From Caballeronia sp. SL2Y3 (GTDB lineage: Bacteria; Pseudomonadota; Gammaproteobacteria; Burkholderiales; Burkholderiaceae), in NCBI RefSeq assembly GCF_022879575.1, contig NZ_CP084260.1, positions 2,046,001-2,110,000 of the forward strand: DNA of 64,000 bases, written 5' to 3'. Positions within the stretch are counted from its first letter, which is position 1. The number at the start of each line of letters is the position of its first letter. Shown here in pieces: positions 18,372 through 27,971 of this stretch. The notes under the pieces are model-generated. The model ran no database searches. It was not told where the DNA came from and worked only from the letters and a program-made list of their open reading frames with translations. Position numbers and translations under genes: made by a program.

Positions 18372-19526
18372 TCAAGCCTGCTTTCCGACCACTTCCACCG
18401 CGTCCACCACGTTCTGCGCCTGCACTTTCCGCTTCGCGGGGAAGAGCGCATCGCGCATGCGCAGGAACGGGAACTCCACTGCACGCGTCGTCACATATCC
18501 AACTACGATCGCAATGGCGAACTGCGCCGCCATGATGACGCCCCACGCGGGTATCGCCGGAAGATGCAGCGCGGCCGCCTTCCGGATGAGCATATCGCCC
18601 GGTGCGAGCGCCAGCGAATGCCACAGGTAGATGCCATAGGAATACACGCCGATCCACCCGATCAGCCGATAAAGCCGCGACTCACGAATGCGCCCCGAGT
18701 ACTCGACCGTCAGCACGATGAGCGCGCAGAAGCCGATGGCCTGCACGGTATAACCGATGCTTTGATCCAGCTCCACGTTGCGCGTGCCGAACACGAGCCA
18801 CAGCACAAGCCCCGCGACGGCGGCCAACAATAGGCCCTTTCTCTCTGCGATACCGCGATATACCGCAGGCTTCAGCCAATAGAGCGCGGCGAGCATGACC
18901 CCGAACAACAGGCTGTCGATGCGGTATTGCGTATAGAAGAACGTGCCGTCGAGATCGCCGTTATAGACCGCGACGGTCCGCGCAATCAGCACCGCCACGC
19001 AGATCGAGGCGAGCACGCTGAGAATCGTGTTGATGCGCGTCTGCCACCGCGCGAAGACGATCAGCAGCAACGGCAGGAAGAGATAGAAGTGCTCTTCCAC
19101 TGCGAGGCTCCACGTCTGCGCAATCGACGTACCGAAATAGTTCTGCATGTGCGTGAGGTTCTGCACGAGGAACGTATTCGTCGGATGGCGTCCCACCAGC
19201 ACGTGAAAAAGAATCAGTGCGTAGTACGCGGGCCAGATCTTGAAGAGACGTCGTACGATGAAGCGCGCCGCGTCGATGCGTCCTTCCTGCGCATACTGCT
19301 TGAGCAACAGACCGCCGACGAGAAAGCCGCTCAGCGTGAAGAACAGATTCACGCCTTCGTGCCCGAAGCTCTTGAGCGGATACTCGATGGCGGCAATGAA
19401 CGCGCTGCCGGTCGGGTATGAGTGAAAGTGATACCCCATGACTGCGATGATGGCGAGTCCCCGGATGAAATCGAGCTCGATCGATCGATTGGGTCCTGGC
19501 ATGCGTGTGGCGCCGAAAAGGCTCAT
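18372..19526 (-). CDS. Acyltransferase family 3 membrane protein
   Basis: 384-residue integral membrane O-acyltransferase (OafA/NodX type) with about ten hydrophobic segments. It begins RSIELDFIRGLAIIAVMGYHFHSYP, with the catalytic-type His of the family, and has NLFFTLSGFLVGGLLL and TWSLAVEEHFYLFLPLLL, both diagnostic. ATG at 19526 has a GGGGGGAAGG site; earlier in-frame residues are rejected. Likely adds acetyl or another acyl group to a surface glycan in the periplasm. Target unknown. Confidence 0.9.
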   Translation of the reverse strand: MSLFGATRMPGPNRSIELDFIRGLAIIAVMGYHFHSYPTGSAFIAAIEYPLKSFGHEGVNLFFTLSGFLVGGLLLKQYAQEGRIDAARFIVRRLFKIWPAYYALILFHVLVGRHPTNTFLVQNLTHMQNYFGTSIAQTWSLAVEEHFYLFLPLLLIVFARWQTRINTILSVLASICVAVLIARTVAVYNGDLDGTFFYTQYRIDSLLFGVMLAALYWLKPAVYRGIAERKGLLLAAVAGLVLWLVFGTRNVELDQSIGYTVQAIGFCALIVLTVEYSGRIRESRLYRLIGWIGVYSYGIYLWHSLALAPGDMLIRKAAALHLPAIPAWGVIMAAQFAIAIVVGYVTTRAVEFPFLRMRDALFPAKRKVQAQNVVDAVEVVGKQA

Positions 19527-20038
19527 GGCCTTCCCCCCCTTCTGCGATGGTCTTATGCTGCTTCTGTTGTATTGGATGCCTCGCCGCCGGGAGTCCTCAT
19601 ATCGGCGCACGCACGCGCATCGCGGATGTCATTTGGTCAATGCCGCCACTGACCCGCGAGGGCCAATTGCCGGCATGACCATAATCGTTCGGGAATTGCG
19701 GCGTGATCCGCCAGAATCGCATCGTTGGCGGACAGCGCCGCGCGCGCTATGCGGCATCGACAACATAGCCGTTCGCGCGCTGCGAACGGCGCCTGAGCGA
19801 GCGTGGCGCGGCGCACATGGGCATCCGTCGTTTCGCGCCGAACGCTAGTCGCTAAACGCCGCCGCGACGGCGTGCGCTTTTGGCCGCTGATATATTCGAC
19901 CCACAAATACGGGGTACCCGGGACCGTCGCTCAAGCTGATTCAAACACACAACACGCGACTCAAGGCTTCCAGGGCACGAAGCGGATCCAACCGCGAGAA
20001 GTAAAGCTCGACGAGCTTTGCCATCTAAAGAGAACGCC
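19527..20038. other. 512-bp divergent region upstream of wzy-like gene
   Basis: Contains two inverted repeats: GCCGTTCGC/GCGAACGGC at 19768-19790, and AAAGCTC/GAGCTTT at 20003-20019 just before the wzy-like start. Possible leader control. No supported gene. Confidence 0.4.
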
Positions 20039-21517
20039 ATGCGCAACAAGTTCGCCGTCGTCTGGATCTGGCTATTTCTGCTTCCGCTCGCATTCGACTT
20101 CAAGGGTGCGGAAACGGCCAGCAAAGCCATACAGATTCTCCTTACCGTTCCCGCGATATTCGCAGGCGGTGCGCTATTGCTGATTGCGCCACGCTTTGCG
20201 CAACGCTCGCGGCTTCGCACATCGGTTACGTCGCTCTTCATGCTGACCATCGTCGGCAGTATCGCGACGCAAATGATCCAGGGCAATGACTCGGGCAACT
20301 ACATGCGCGTGATCCTGCCATTCGCGCTGATGCTGCTCGGTTATCTCGTCGCGTGCCGTCCGTGGGATGCGCAACGCCTCGAACAGTTCGAACGCGCCAT
20401 GTACTGGTCGATGATCGCCTCGCTCATCTTCAGCTTCGTCTATGGCATGGCCACGGGCGGCGGGCTGGAGAACGTGCGTTTTCGCATCGTGTCAGTCACG
20501 TTCCTTTGTTTGCAAGGGCTGCTGCTGCATGAGTTCGTCATCGCCAAGCGCATGACCAAGTTCACGGTGCTGCTCTTTCTTGCGACCGTCGTGATCGAGC
20601 TGTTGAGCGTGACGCGCAGTCTGCTCGTCGGCACCGTGCTGCTCTTCGCGTATGCGACGTGGCTTGCCGCGCCGTCCGTCAAGCATCTCTTCACGGCGGC
20701 GCTGCGCGCGATCATGATCGCCTCGCTGCTCGGCGCAATGGTCGCTGCGTCCGCCGCTTTCTTTCCCGGCGTGGCCGAACACTGGTCGCAGCGCCTGAAC
20801 TTCGCGAAAGCCACCGAATCCGGCCGCGATCCGACGACCATCACGCGTCTGGCCGAAATGAAGGACCAGTACGATCAGACCACGTCCGACACGCTCGCGA
20901 TGCTGGTCGGCAAGGGCTACGGTCACGACTATCGCTATTCGCCGACGTACCTGCCGGACCTCGCGGGCCAGTTCACGAAGAAGGACTTCTACGCGATCAA
21001 GGAATGGGCCGCGGGCCATAACTTCTGGGTCTATCAGTTCTTCGCGGGCGGCATTCTCTTCGGCATCGCACTGCCTCTCGCCGTGCTGTGGGCGCTCTAC
21101 CGCGGATCCATGGCGTACCGCTCGTGGCGCAATCGCGCGCCCGACGCGATGTATCTGCCGGTGCTCGGCCGCGCGTTGCTGGTCGTGGCCTCGCTGCCGG
21201 CCACCTCCGTCGGCGGCAATCCGCTCGGCAATCGCTTCTCGGGCATCGTATTCGGCGTGGCGCTGGGTCTGCTCGTCGCGGCATTCGCGCGGATCGCTCA
21301 TACCATGCGCACGCAGCCGGTGAATCGACGTTCGTTCAGGACGCCTTACGGACGCTCGCGCGACGATATTCACGCGGACTGGCGCCCCGAATGGCGTCCG
21401 TACGGCCCGCAGCCGGAACTGAAGCCCGCGCAGGCACCGGGACTCGCACACGAGCATCACGGCGAAAGCCGGCATGACGCGCCGCCGGGAGCGAGCAGCT
21501 TCGCACCGTCCGCATAA
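20039..21517 (+). CDS. Wzy-type polysaccharide polymerase / O-antigen ligase-like protein
   Basis: 492-residue membrane protein with about eleven hydrophobic segments and a large periplasmic loop (roughly residues 250-330) holding GYGHDYRYSPTYLP and WAAGHNFWVYQFF; the H-N motif is typical of Wzy_C/WaaL proteins. The C-terminal 75 residues are hydrophilic and Pro/Arg/His-rich, unusually long for the family. Predicted to polymerise lipid-linked repeats in the periplasm. It is followed by a GT4 gene after 56 nt. Polymerase and ligase cannot be separated from sequence alone. Confidence 0.75.
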   Translation: MRNKFAVVWIWLFLLPLAFDFKGAETASKAIQILLTVPAIFAGGALLLIAPRFAQRSRLRTSVTSLFMLTIVGSIATQMIQGNDSGNYMRVILPFALMLLGYLVACRPWDAQRLEQFERAMYWSMIASLIFSFVYGMATGGGLENVRFRIVSVTFLCLQGLLLHEFVIAKRMTKFTVLLFLATVVIELLSVTRSLLVGTVLLFAYATWLAAPSVKHLFTAALRAIMIASLLGAMVAASAAFFPGVAEHWSQRLNFAKATESGRDPTTITRLAEMKDQYDQTTSDTLAMLVGKGYGHDYRYSPTYLPDLAGQFTKKDFYAIKEWAAGHNFWVYQFFAGGILFGIALPLAVLWALYRGSMAYRSWRNRAPDAMYLPVLGRALLVVASLPATSVGGNPLGNRFSGIVFGVALGLLVAAFARIAHTMRTQPVNRRSFRTPYGRSRDDIHADWRPEWRPYGPQPELKPAQAPGLAHEHHGESRHDAPPGASSFAPSA

Positions 21518-21573
21518 AAGGCTTCGAAAAGCCAGCGGGCCTTATACGCTAACGAACCGGGGATCGTTTCGCC

Positions 21574-22779
21574 ATGAAGATTCTGCATCTGCTTTCCACT
21601 GTCGATCCGCGCGCGGGCGGCCCAACCGAAGGCGTGCTGCAAAGCGGCCTCAGCATGCGGGCGATGGGGCATGAAATCGAAGTCGTCTCGCTCGACGCGC
21701 CGGATGCGCCCTATCTCGGCGCCTTTCCGTTGCGTCTGCACGCGCTCGGGCCGTCGCGCGGCTTCTATCGGTTCTGCCCGCGGCTCGTGCCGTGGCTGCA
21801 GGAGCACGCCGCGCGCTTCGATGCGGTGATCGTCAACGGTCTCTGGCAGTACCACAGCTTCGGCGCGTGGAAGGCATTGCGCGACAGCGACGTGCCCTAC
21901 TACGTGTTCCCGCACGGCATGCTCGATCCGTGGTTCAAACGCGCGTATCCGCTCAAGCATCTGAAGAAGTGCCTCTATTGGCCGTGGGCAGAATATCGCG
22001 TACTGCGCGATGCGAGGCGCGTGCTCTTCACGACGCAGGAAGAACGCTTGCTCGCGCGCGAATCGTTCAGACTGTATCGCGCGAAGGAAGAAGTGGTGGC
22101 GTTCGGCACGCGCCAGCCGCCTGCGGATTCCACCGCATTGCGTCAGGCGTTCCTGGCGCGATTCCCGCAGCTCGCCGGCAAGCGTTCCATTCTGTTTCTC
22201 GGCCGCATCCATGAAAAGAAGGGCTGCGACCTGCTGCTCAAGGCTTTCGCTGCCGTACGCGATATCGACGCCCGCGCGCATCTCGTGATGGCCGGCCCCG
22301 ACGATAGCGAATGGGCCGCGCAACTGCGCACGCTATCGAAGGAACTGGGCATCGAGGACCGCGTGACGTGGACCGGCATGCTGAGCGGCGATCTCAAGTG
22401 GGGCGCATTTCGCACGAGCGATGCCTTCGCGCTGCCTTCGCATCAGGAGAACTTCGGCATCGCGGTGGCCGAAGCACTTGGCTCCAAGCTGCCGGTGCTG
22501 ATCTCGGACAAGGTCAACATCTGGCGCGAAGTGCAAGAGGATGGCGCGGGCATCGTCGCGAGCGATACGGTCGAGGGCACCATCGACGCCCTGTCCACAT
22601 GGCTGCGCATGGACCCACAGGCCGCGGCCGCGATGCGCGAACAGGCGCTCGCCACCTTCATGCAACGCTTTCACGTGGAAGCCATGTCGAAGGACCTCGC
22701 ACGCGTGCTGCGGGAAACGGCCAACAAACGCGACGGCGGCCTCACGCGAGGCATGCTGTCCGCATCCTTCGAACGTTAA
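21574..22779 (+). CDS. Glycosyltransferase family 4
   Basis: 401-residue GT-B enzyme: MKILHLLSTVDPRAGGPTEG at the N-terminus, VNGLWQYHSFGAWKAL and VFPHGMLDPWFKRAYP (a motif set seen in many EPS GTs), then ILFLGRIHEKKGCDLLLKAF and PSHQENFGIAVAEALGSKLP (Ex7E). Downstream of the wzy-like gene in the same unit. The stop overlaps the convergent lipoprotein gene by 4 nt. Specificity unknown. Confidence 0.9.
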   Translation: MKILHLLSTVDPRAGGPTEGVLQSGLSMRAMGHEIEVVSLDAPDAPYLGAFPLRLHALGPSRGFYRFCPRLVPWLQEHAARFDAVIVNGLWQYHSFGAWKALRDSDVPYYVFPHGMLDPWFKRAYPLKHLKKCLYWPWAEYRVLRDARRVLFTTQEERLLARESFRLYRAKEEVVAFGTRQPPADSTALRQAFLARFPQLAGKRSILFLGRIHEKKGCDLLLKAFAAVRDIDARAHLVMAGPDDSEWAAQLRTLSKELGIEDRVTWTGMLSGDLKWGAFRTSDAFALPSHQENFGIAVAEALGSKLPVLISDKVNIWREVQEDGAGIVASDTVEGTIDALSTWLRMDPQAAAAMREQALATFMQRFHVEAMSKDLARVLRETANKRDGGLTRGMLSASFER

Positions 22780-23225
22780 TGAGCCGAGCGTAAGTAAGCG
22801 GCGAAGCGGTTTTGCGCCGCGATGATCTTGCTCGCGCAGTCGTCGTAATCCGAACCCCGCGCCCGTTCCGGGCCATACATGCCGCGACATTGCGCATAGA
22901 GCGCAATCGTCGCGCCATTGCCATTCGCCACACGCGTCGCCGAATAAACGGGCTTGCCCGAACGCGAAGGCACATCCGTTTCGATGGCCACCGCATCCGC
23001 GCGAATCACCGGCTGATTCGAATTCTCTTCGATATAACGCTTGGTCAGCTTCCACATGGCATCGCATTGCGCGGCGTCGCGGCACGGGACGGTCGCATTG
23101 CGCTGCGCCATATCGAGCGATCGTTCCGAGTACGAGAACCCTTCCGCACGCTGCGCCTCTTTTTCGGCGGACGAGCAAGCAGCGAGGAATAACGAAGCGA
23201 GCGCAAGAACGGTGAGCTTTTTCAC
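22776..23225 (-). CDS. Small lipoprotein, unknown function
   Basis: 149-residue protein with a lipoprotein signal: MKKLTVLALASLFLAACSS, lipobox LAAC with Cys 17. The mature part has four further Cys (CRDAAQC, CRGMYG, DDCASK) that could form two disulfides. It is rich in charged residues with no membrane segment. It sits just downstream of the GMC terminator in the same orientation. No family recognised; likely periplasmic or outer-membrane. Confidence 0.75.
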   Translation of the reverse strand: MKKLTVLALASLFLAACSSAEKEAQRAEGFSYSERSLDMAQRNATVPCRDAAQCDAMWKLTKRYIEENSNQPVIRADAVAIETDVPSRSGKPVYSATRVANGNGATIALYAQCRGMYGPERARGSDYDDCASKIIAAQNRFAAYLRSAH

Positions 23226-23280
23226 GGCGAATGAGCGATGAGCGGGAACGGATTTCGATTATAGCGACGACCGTTTCGCC

Positions 23281-23316
23281 AAAAGAAAACGCCGCCGGTC
23301 GTTCGACCGGCGGCGT
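23281..23316 (-). terminator. Terminator of the EPS operon
   Basis: Perfect 13-bp stem (23289-23301 with 23304-23316). On the minus strand it is followed by TTTTCTTTT. It lies just after the GMC oxidoreductase stop. Confidence 0.92.
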
Positions 23317-23339
23317 CCCCTTTCCCCAAACGCCGGCTT

Positions 23340-25061
23340 TTAAGCCAGGTCTCCCCGCATATGCATTGCCGAAGCCGCCATCGGAAGCTCGGCTGGTGTC
23401 TCGTTACGAAGCGGCGTGCCCGACGACGTGACAAGCGTGCCGATGGTGTCGTCGCCCTTGATAACGCGCCCCAGATGCGCCGCAAGCCTCAACGTCAACG
23501 CGGCGATCGTGATGGTCGGGAAGTTCGCGCCGACCGTCGGGAACACGGAGCTGCCTGCCACATACAGGTTGCTCATGCCGTGGATCTTGAGGTTGCGATC
23601 CACCACGCCCTGCTTCGGCGAATCGTGCATGCGCGTCGTACCCATGTGATGCCACGTGCCTTCCAGCTGCGCGGGCCACGGCTTGCCTTCCAGCGGCTCG
23701 TCGAGCGTCACGTCGGCCACGCCGCCGCGTTGCAGTTCCGCCGCCAGATGCGCGACGGTGCGGTCGAACGTGCGCTTCACCAGCTCGGTCACCTGCCAGT
23801 TCACCTTCACGCGATTCATGCCGAGCGAGTCCTTCTGCGCGGACAGCGTCACGCGGCTGTCGCGGTTAGGCTCGGCTTCGACGATCGTCTGAATCTTCAC
23901 TTCGGTGATGAGCGGACGCGGCTGCAACAGACGCGCGAGACCGAAGCACGCGGTATCGACCGGATGCGCGAGCATGGTCATGACATCGCCGGTCATGCTG
24001 TAGCCGGGCTGGTCTTTCTTCAAGAGCGCCTGCTTCGCGCGAATCAGGGCTTCGGAGCCCTTCGTGTTTTCGCCACGGAACACCGAGTAGAACCATGCGC
24101 GCGCGTTGAGCAGCTTCTCGCGTTCGAGCACTTGTTGCGTGAGCGCGAACTGCGACGAGATGAACGTGCCGTGCGCGGACACCGCCTTGTTCTGATAGTG
24201 ATACTTGATGTCGTAGAGCTTGTTGCGCGCCCATTCCTTCTTGAAGCGCACGTTCGCCGACATGATCCGCGGATGGTCCATGAAATATCGGCCGACGAGG
24301 TCATTCTGGTTGCCGACGCCGGCTGCCTGCACCTTGTTCGACGACAGCAGAAGGCGCGCATTTTCGATGCCGCCCGTCGCGAGCACGAACACCTTGGCGC
24401 GGATCCCGAAGCGGCGGCCGGACAGCGTGCCGACATCGATCTTCGTGACCGAACGCGCGTCGCCATCGGTATCGATGTTCAGCGCGTTAGCGTACAGGAA
24501 TACGCGCACGTTCTTCGCGGCCAGCAGTTGCTTGCGATACACCTTGCCGAAGCGCACGGGCGGGCTGAACTGCGAGATCGTGTCGCGCACGTTCCCGCTC
24601 GGGAACGGATGACGCCGCACGTCCGGGCGATGAACCGCCGCTTCCCAGTAGGCCGGGTCGAAGTTGTTCTCGCCGAGCTGCAACAACGCATGCGTGCGCG
24701 CGTAGTAAGGACGCAGCTCTTCGAGGCCGAAGGGCCAGCCGCTGTCGGCCACCCAGTCGCGCTTTTCGAAATCCCACGGGTCGAGCGGCCGGCACCATCC
24801 GCCCCAGCAATTGCTGCTGCCGCCGAGAAAGCGGCTGCGGCAGCCATCGGCGAATTCGTAAGGAACCCCAACGTTTTCGCCGCGATACAGGTCGCGTGTT
24901 TCGTCATCGGCGCGGTATCCGCCGCTTTCGAGCAGCACCGCGTCGATGCCCTGCTTTTCGAGTTCCAGTGCAAGCGTGATCCCCGCCACGCCCGCGCCGA
25001 CGATACAAACCGTGGTCTCTATGACTGCGCCCTGGTCAAGGCTGCGGCTGTCAATGAACAT
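23340..25061 (-). CDS. GMC family FAD-dependent oxidoreductase
   Basis: 573-residue flavoprotein oxidising an alcohol or sugar hydroxyl. The N-terminus has VCIVGAGVAGITLALELE (FAD Rossmann) and RFLGGSSNCWGGWCRPLD, the GMC signature region. The C-terminal domain has GTWHHMGTTRMHDSP, with the catalytic His pair region, and VAGSSVFPTVGANFPTITI. No signal peptide. It is the last gene of the minus-strand EPS operon, which suggests action on a nucleotide sugar, lipid-linked intermediate or repeat-unit sugar; this role is inferred from context only. Confidence 0.9.
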   Translation of the reverse strand: MFIDSRSLDQGAVIETTVCIVGAGVAGITLALELEKQGIDAVLLESGGYRADDETRDLYRGENVGVPYEFADGCRSRFLGGSSNCWGGWCRPLDPWDFEKRDWVADSGWPFGLEELRPYYARTHALLQLGENNFDPAYWEAAVHRPDVRRHPFPSGNVRDTISQFSPPVRFGKVYRKQLLAAKNVRVFLYANALNIDTDGDARSVTKIDVGTLSGRRFGIRAKVFVLATGGIENARLLLSSNKVQAAGVGNQNDLVGRYFMDHPRIMSANVRFKKEWARNKLYDIKYHYQNKAVSAHGTFISSQFALTQQVLEREKLLNARAWFYSVFRGENTKGSEALIRAKQALLKKDQPGYSMTGDVMTMLAHPVDTACFGLARLLQPRPLITEVKIQTIVEAEPNRDSRVTLSAQKDSLGMNRVKVNWQVTELVKRTFDRTVAHLAAELQRGGVADVTLDEPLEGKPWPAQLEGTWHHMGTTRMHDSPKQGVVDRNLKIHGMSNLYVAGSSVFPTVGANFPTITIAALTLRLAAHLGRVIKGDDTIGTLVTSSGTPLRNETPAELPMAASAMHMRGDLA

Positions 25062-25162
25062 TCCCCGTGCTCCTTCTTGTTTTATGCTTAAGCGGTGTAG
25101 CAGGATCGCATTCGGTGTGTGGTCCCGACAAGATCACTGCACTCTCGACTGCCAATATCCAT

Positions 25163-25795
25163 TCACGCCGGGAAGCGTTTTCTGATGAAGCGCACCGGAT
25201 TACCGCCGTATACGCCTTCCGCTTCCAGCGAGCGATGCACCACCGACTGCGGCGTAACGAGCGCCGAGCGGCCAATGGTGACGCCCATCTGCACGACACA
25301 CCTGGATGTGATCCAGACGCCGTCCTCGATCACGATCGGTGCGACCTGCAAGTCCATGTTGCCGGCGGCATCGTGCGATCCCGTCGTGAGAAACGTCCCC
25401 TGCGAAATGCAGACATTCGAGCCGATGCGAATATCGGTCTGGTTATAGATCCATGCATCGACGCCGAACCAGCAGTTGTCGCCGACACTCAAATTCCACG
25501 GTGCTTTCACCCGGATGGGATGCGGCATCCGACAGTTTCTGCCGATGCGCGCGCCGAACGCGCGCAGCAATGCGACCCGCACGAACGAAACCGGTATGAG
25601 CTTGTTATTGATGAAGCATGCTTCGACGAAGAACCATACGAGCTCGATCACGAAGCTACGCTTCGCCACGAAATTGCCCGGGCCTGCGCGTGACAGGTCG
25701 ATCACCTTGCCGCGTCTCGCGGATGTCTCGCGCACGCCGTCGAAGCCGTCACTGCTGGCCGCGCCGATGCCTCGCTCGTCGATCGCTCTGTCCAT
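25163..25795 (-). CDS. WcaF-like hexapeptide-repeat O-acetyltransferase
   Basis: 210-residue left-handed beta-helix acyltransferase. Hexapeptide turns are visible in GARIGRNCRMPHPIRVKAPW, VGDNCWFGVDAWIYNQ, IRIGSNVCISQGTFL and the catalytic-type His in TTGSHD; then IVIEDGVWITSRCVV. The pattern follows putative colanic acid acetyltransferase WcaF. The first 35 residues are an extra N-terminal extension. It precedes the GMC gene by 100 bp. Probably O-acetylates an EPS sugar using acetyl-CoA in the cytoplasm. Confidence 0.85.
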   Translation of the reverse strand: MDRAIDERGIGAASSDGFDGVRETSARRGKVIDLSRAGPGNFVAKRSFVIELVWFFVEACFINNKLIPVSFVRVALLRAFGARIGRNCRMPHPIRVKAPWNLSVGDNCWFGVDAWIYNQTDIRIGSNVCISQGTFLTTGSHDAAGNMDLQVAPIVIEDGVWITSRCVVQMGVTIGRSALVTPQSVVHRSLEAEGVYGGNPVRFIRKRFPA

Positions 25796-26122
25796 GGTTC
25801 CCCGCCCGTTTCGCTGTCCGCCTGCTGCGCCTTACGCGCAAGCGACTCTTTATTGGCCTTGTATGTCGGCGCGCCTTGCGTGCGCGCATCCGTGTCGTCT
25901 CGCTTCTTCGTTCAAGACTGCGTACGGTGAACCGATTATCAGCGAACGTTAAGAAGCGCCATGTGCGGTGCGGCACGGTTGGCCGTAACGGCAAGACTTT
26001 TGGCGCTGGCGGCTGATGCATCGCTCTATGCTGCATCCGAACAATTGCGCCGCGTGACGTAGCGTACCGATAGGCCGATGCGCGCTCTGTATAACGCTTA
26101 ACGTAATCAGCCAGGAGAGACC
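25796..26122. other. 327-bp divergent intergenic region
   Basis: Separates the wcaF-like gene from the plus-strand secreted protein. It probably carries promoters for both, so the last two EPS genes may have their own promoter. No clear -35/-10 pair was found. Confidence 0.35.
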
Positions 26123-26593
26123 ATGAAACACGAGCTACGCGCGGCGCTCATGCCGCTTCTCATCGCTGCATTGGGGCCCTGCGCGCTCGCTGCATCGTCC
26201 GTTGCGCATGCGGGCAACTTCGCCAATGCGGCCATCAGCAAGCAACAGGCGGGCGGCGGCGTGCCGTCGGAAATGGATTTGCTTGGGAGTCCGGATATCT
26301 ATGCCGATCCGTACGGCGCGCCGACCAACGGCCGGGGCGGCCAGCGCGGCCCGATCACCAATGCGCAGACGGCGCAGGGCATCTCGCCGACGGACAAGCT
26401 GCTCGCGCAACAGAACGGATACGTGGGCAATCCGGGCGCCGGCGCGCAGTTGCGGCGCGTGGGACGCCAGGGCGACGCAAAAGCCATGCTGATGCCGCAA
26501 GGCGCAGCGGCCACGCTCTATCCGACGGCCAATGGCCTGAAGGCGCCGGCCAAAGCTGCGCGGGCGCGGGACATCTACAAATCGCCTTATTGA
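26123..26593 (+). CDS. Secreted protein of unknown function
   Basis: 156-residue protein with an N-terminal Sec signal (MKHELRAALMPLLIAALGPC, cleavage likely after VAHA near residue 30). The mature part is Gly/Ala/Gln-rich and low in structure-forming hydrophobics (GAPTNGRGGQRGP and similar). AGGAGAG lies 5 nt before the ATG. It is the only plus-strand gene inside the otherwise minus-strand EPS region. No family recognised; periplasmic or extracellular role possible. Confidence 0.7.
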   Translation: MKHELRAALMPLLIAALGPCALAASSVAHAGNFANAAISKQQAGGGVPSEMDLLGSPDIYADPYGAPTNGRGGQRGPITNAQTAQGISPTDKLLAQQNGYVGNPGAGAQLRRVGRQGDAKAMLMPQGAAATLYPTANGLKAPAKAARARDIYKSPY

Positions 26594-26654
26594 TGAAACG
26601 ACGCGCGGCGATACGGCGCGTCGTGAATGACGCCCCGTATCGCCGGCAAGACTG

Positions 26655-27971
26655 CTACTCGATCTTCTCGACCTGCGGCAGAATGGGCGCGCGCTCCGCG
26701 ATGCGCGCGATGGACATGTCGACGGCATCGCTCAGGCGGGTGTCGGCCGTATCGCCGATCAGCGACTTCAGGCGTTCTTCCAGCCGCGCGAACACCGACT
26801 GCGGCGACAGGCGTTCCTGCGCGAACAGACGCCCTTCTTCGCCGTAGCGCGCACGCAGTGCCGGATTGCGGACGAGCATGGTGATGGCGTCCGTCAATGC
26901 CTCGACGTTCTCCGGCGGAATCACCACGCCACGCCCGGCTACAGCCTCGTACAGCTCGGTGCCCGGCTGCGCCATCGCGACGACCGCGCGCGCACTCGCG
27001 AACATGCCCGTGAGTTTGGAAGGCATCACGAGATCGGCCACGTCGCCGCGTTGCGGCAACACGTGAATGTCCGCGAGGTTGAGCAACTCGTTGAGACGCT
27101 CGATAGGCTGCAACGAAAGGAAGCGCGTGTTCGGCAGGTCCGCGCAACGTTCCTGCAGCTTTTTCTTGGTCGCGCCGTTGCCGCAGAACACGAACACGAT
27201 ATCGTCGCGGGCGGCGAGCGCGGCGGCGGCCTCGGCCAGCACTTCCAGGCCCTGCTTCGCGCCCATGTTGCCCGAATAGAGCACGACCTTCGTGTGCTCG
27301 CCGATGCCGAGTTCCTTGCGGAAACTGCTCGGACCGTCAATGGGGTAGATCGCCGTCGTATCGACCCAGTTCGGGAAGTGGAAGGCGTCGGCAGGCGCCA
27401 CGCCTTTCTTCACCGCGCGCTCGACCATCTTGTCCGAGATGGACGACACCACGTCGAACCGCTTCATCAGCCAGCGTTCGAATGCGAGCGCGCTCTTCGC
27501 CGCGCGTGCGTTCTTCAAGAGGCCGAGGTCGAACGCAGCGTCTACTTCGAAGTCCTGAATATGCAGCCATGACCGCGCGCCCGTCAGGCGGGCGAGCGCG
27601 AGCGCGCCCGGCGCGTTCATCAGACTCGGCGCAATCGTCATCACGACATGCGGACGCCACAGCGCATGCGCCATGAGCGCAGGCAGCGACGCCAGCGCGA
27701 ACGAGCCGAGATGCAGCATGCGCTTCGCGCCGCTCGGCTTTTTCGGCACCCACAACGGCGCGCGCCACAGACGCACGCCCTTGCGCGTTTCGAAGCGATG
27801 CCGCCAGCTTGCATAGCCATCGCCGATCTTCCATTCCGGATAGTACGGCGGCGCACAAACGACGCGCACGTCGTGCCCGTTCTGGGCCAACGCTTCCGCC
27901 ATTTCCGCCGTGTATTTGCCGGTTCCCGTCAACTCGGGCGCATAGTTCAGCCCGTAGATCAGTATTCTCAT
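26655..27971 (-). CDS. wcaI: WcaI-family colanic-acid-type glycosyltransferase
   Basis: 438-residue GT-B enzyme: MRILIYGLNYAPELTGTGKY then PPYYPEWKI, the hallmark of WcaI (colanic acid fucosyltransferase-like). The donor domain has VVLYSGNMGAKQGLEVLAEA and the acidic loop VMPSKLTGMFASARAVVA. ATG at 27971 is preceded by AGGG; the extra upstream frame is discarded. Neighbours gmd/fcl supply GDP-fucose, consistent with a fucose or similar donor, though this is inference. Confidence 0.88.
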   Translation of the reverse strand: MRILIYGLNYAPELTGTGKYTAEMAEALAQNGHDVRVVCAPPYYPEWKIGDGYASWRHRFETRKGVRLWRAPLWVPKKPSGAKRMLHLGSFALASLPALMAHALWRPHVVMTIAPSLMNAPGALALARLTGARSWLHIQDFEVDAAFDLGLLKNARAAKSALAFERWLMKRFDVVSSISDKMVERAVKKGVAPADAFHFPNWVDTTAIYPIDGPSSFRKELGIGEHTKVVLYSGNMGAKQGLEVLAEAAAALAARDDIVFVFCGNGATKKKLQERCADLPNTRFLSLQPIERLNELLNLADIHVLPQRGDVADLVMPSKLTGMFASARAVVAMAQPGTELYEAVAGRGVVIPPENVEALTDAITMLVRNPALRARYGEEGRLFAQERLSPQSVFARLEERLKSLIGDTADTRLSDAVDMSIARIAERAPILPQVEKIE

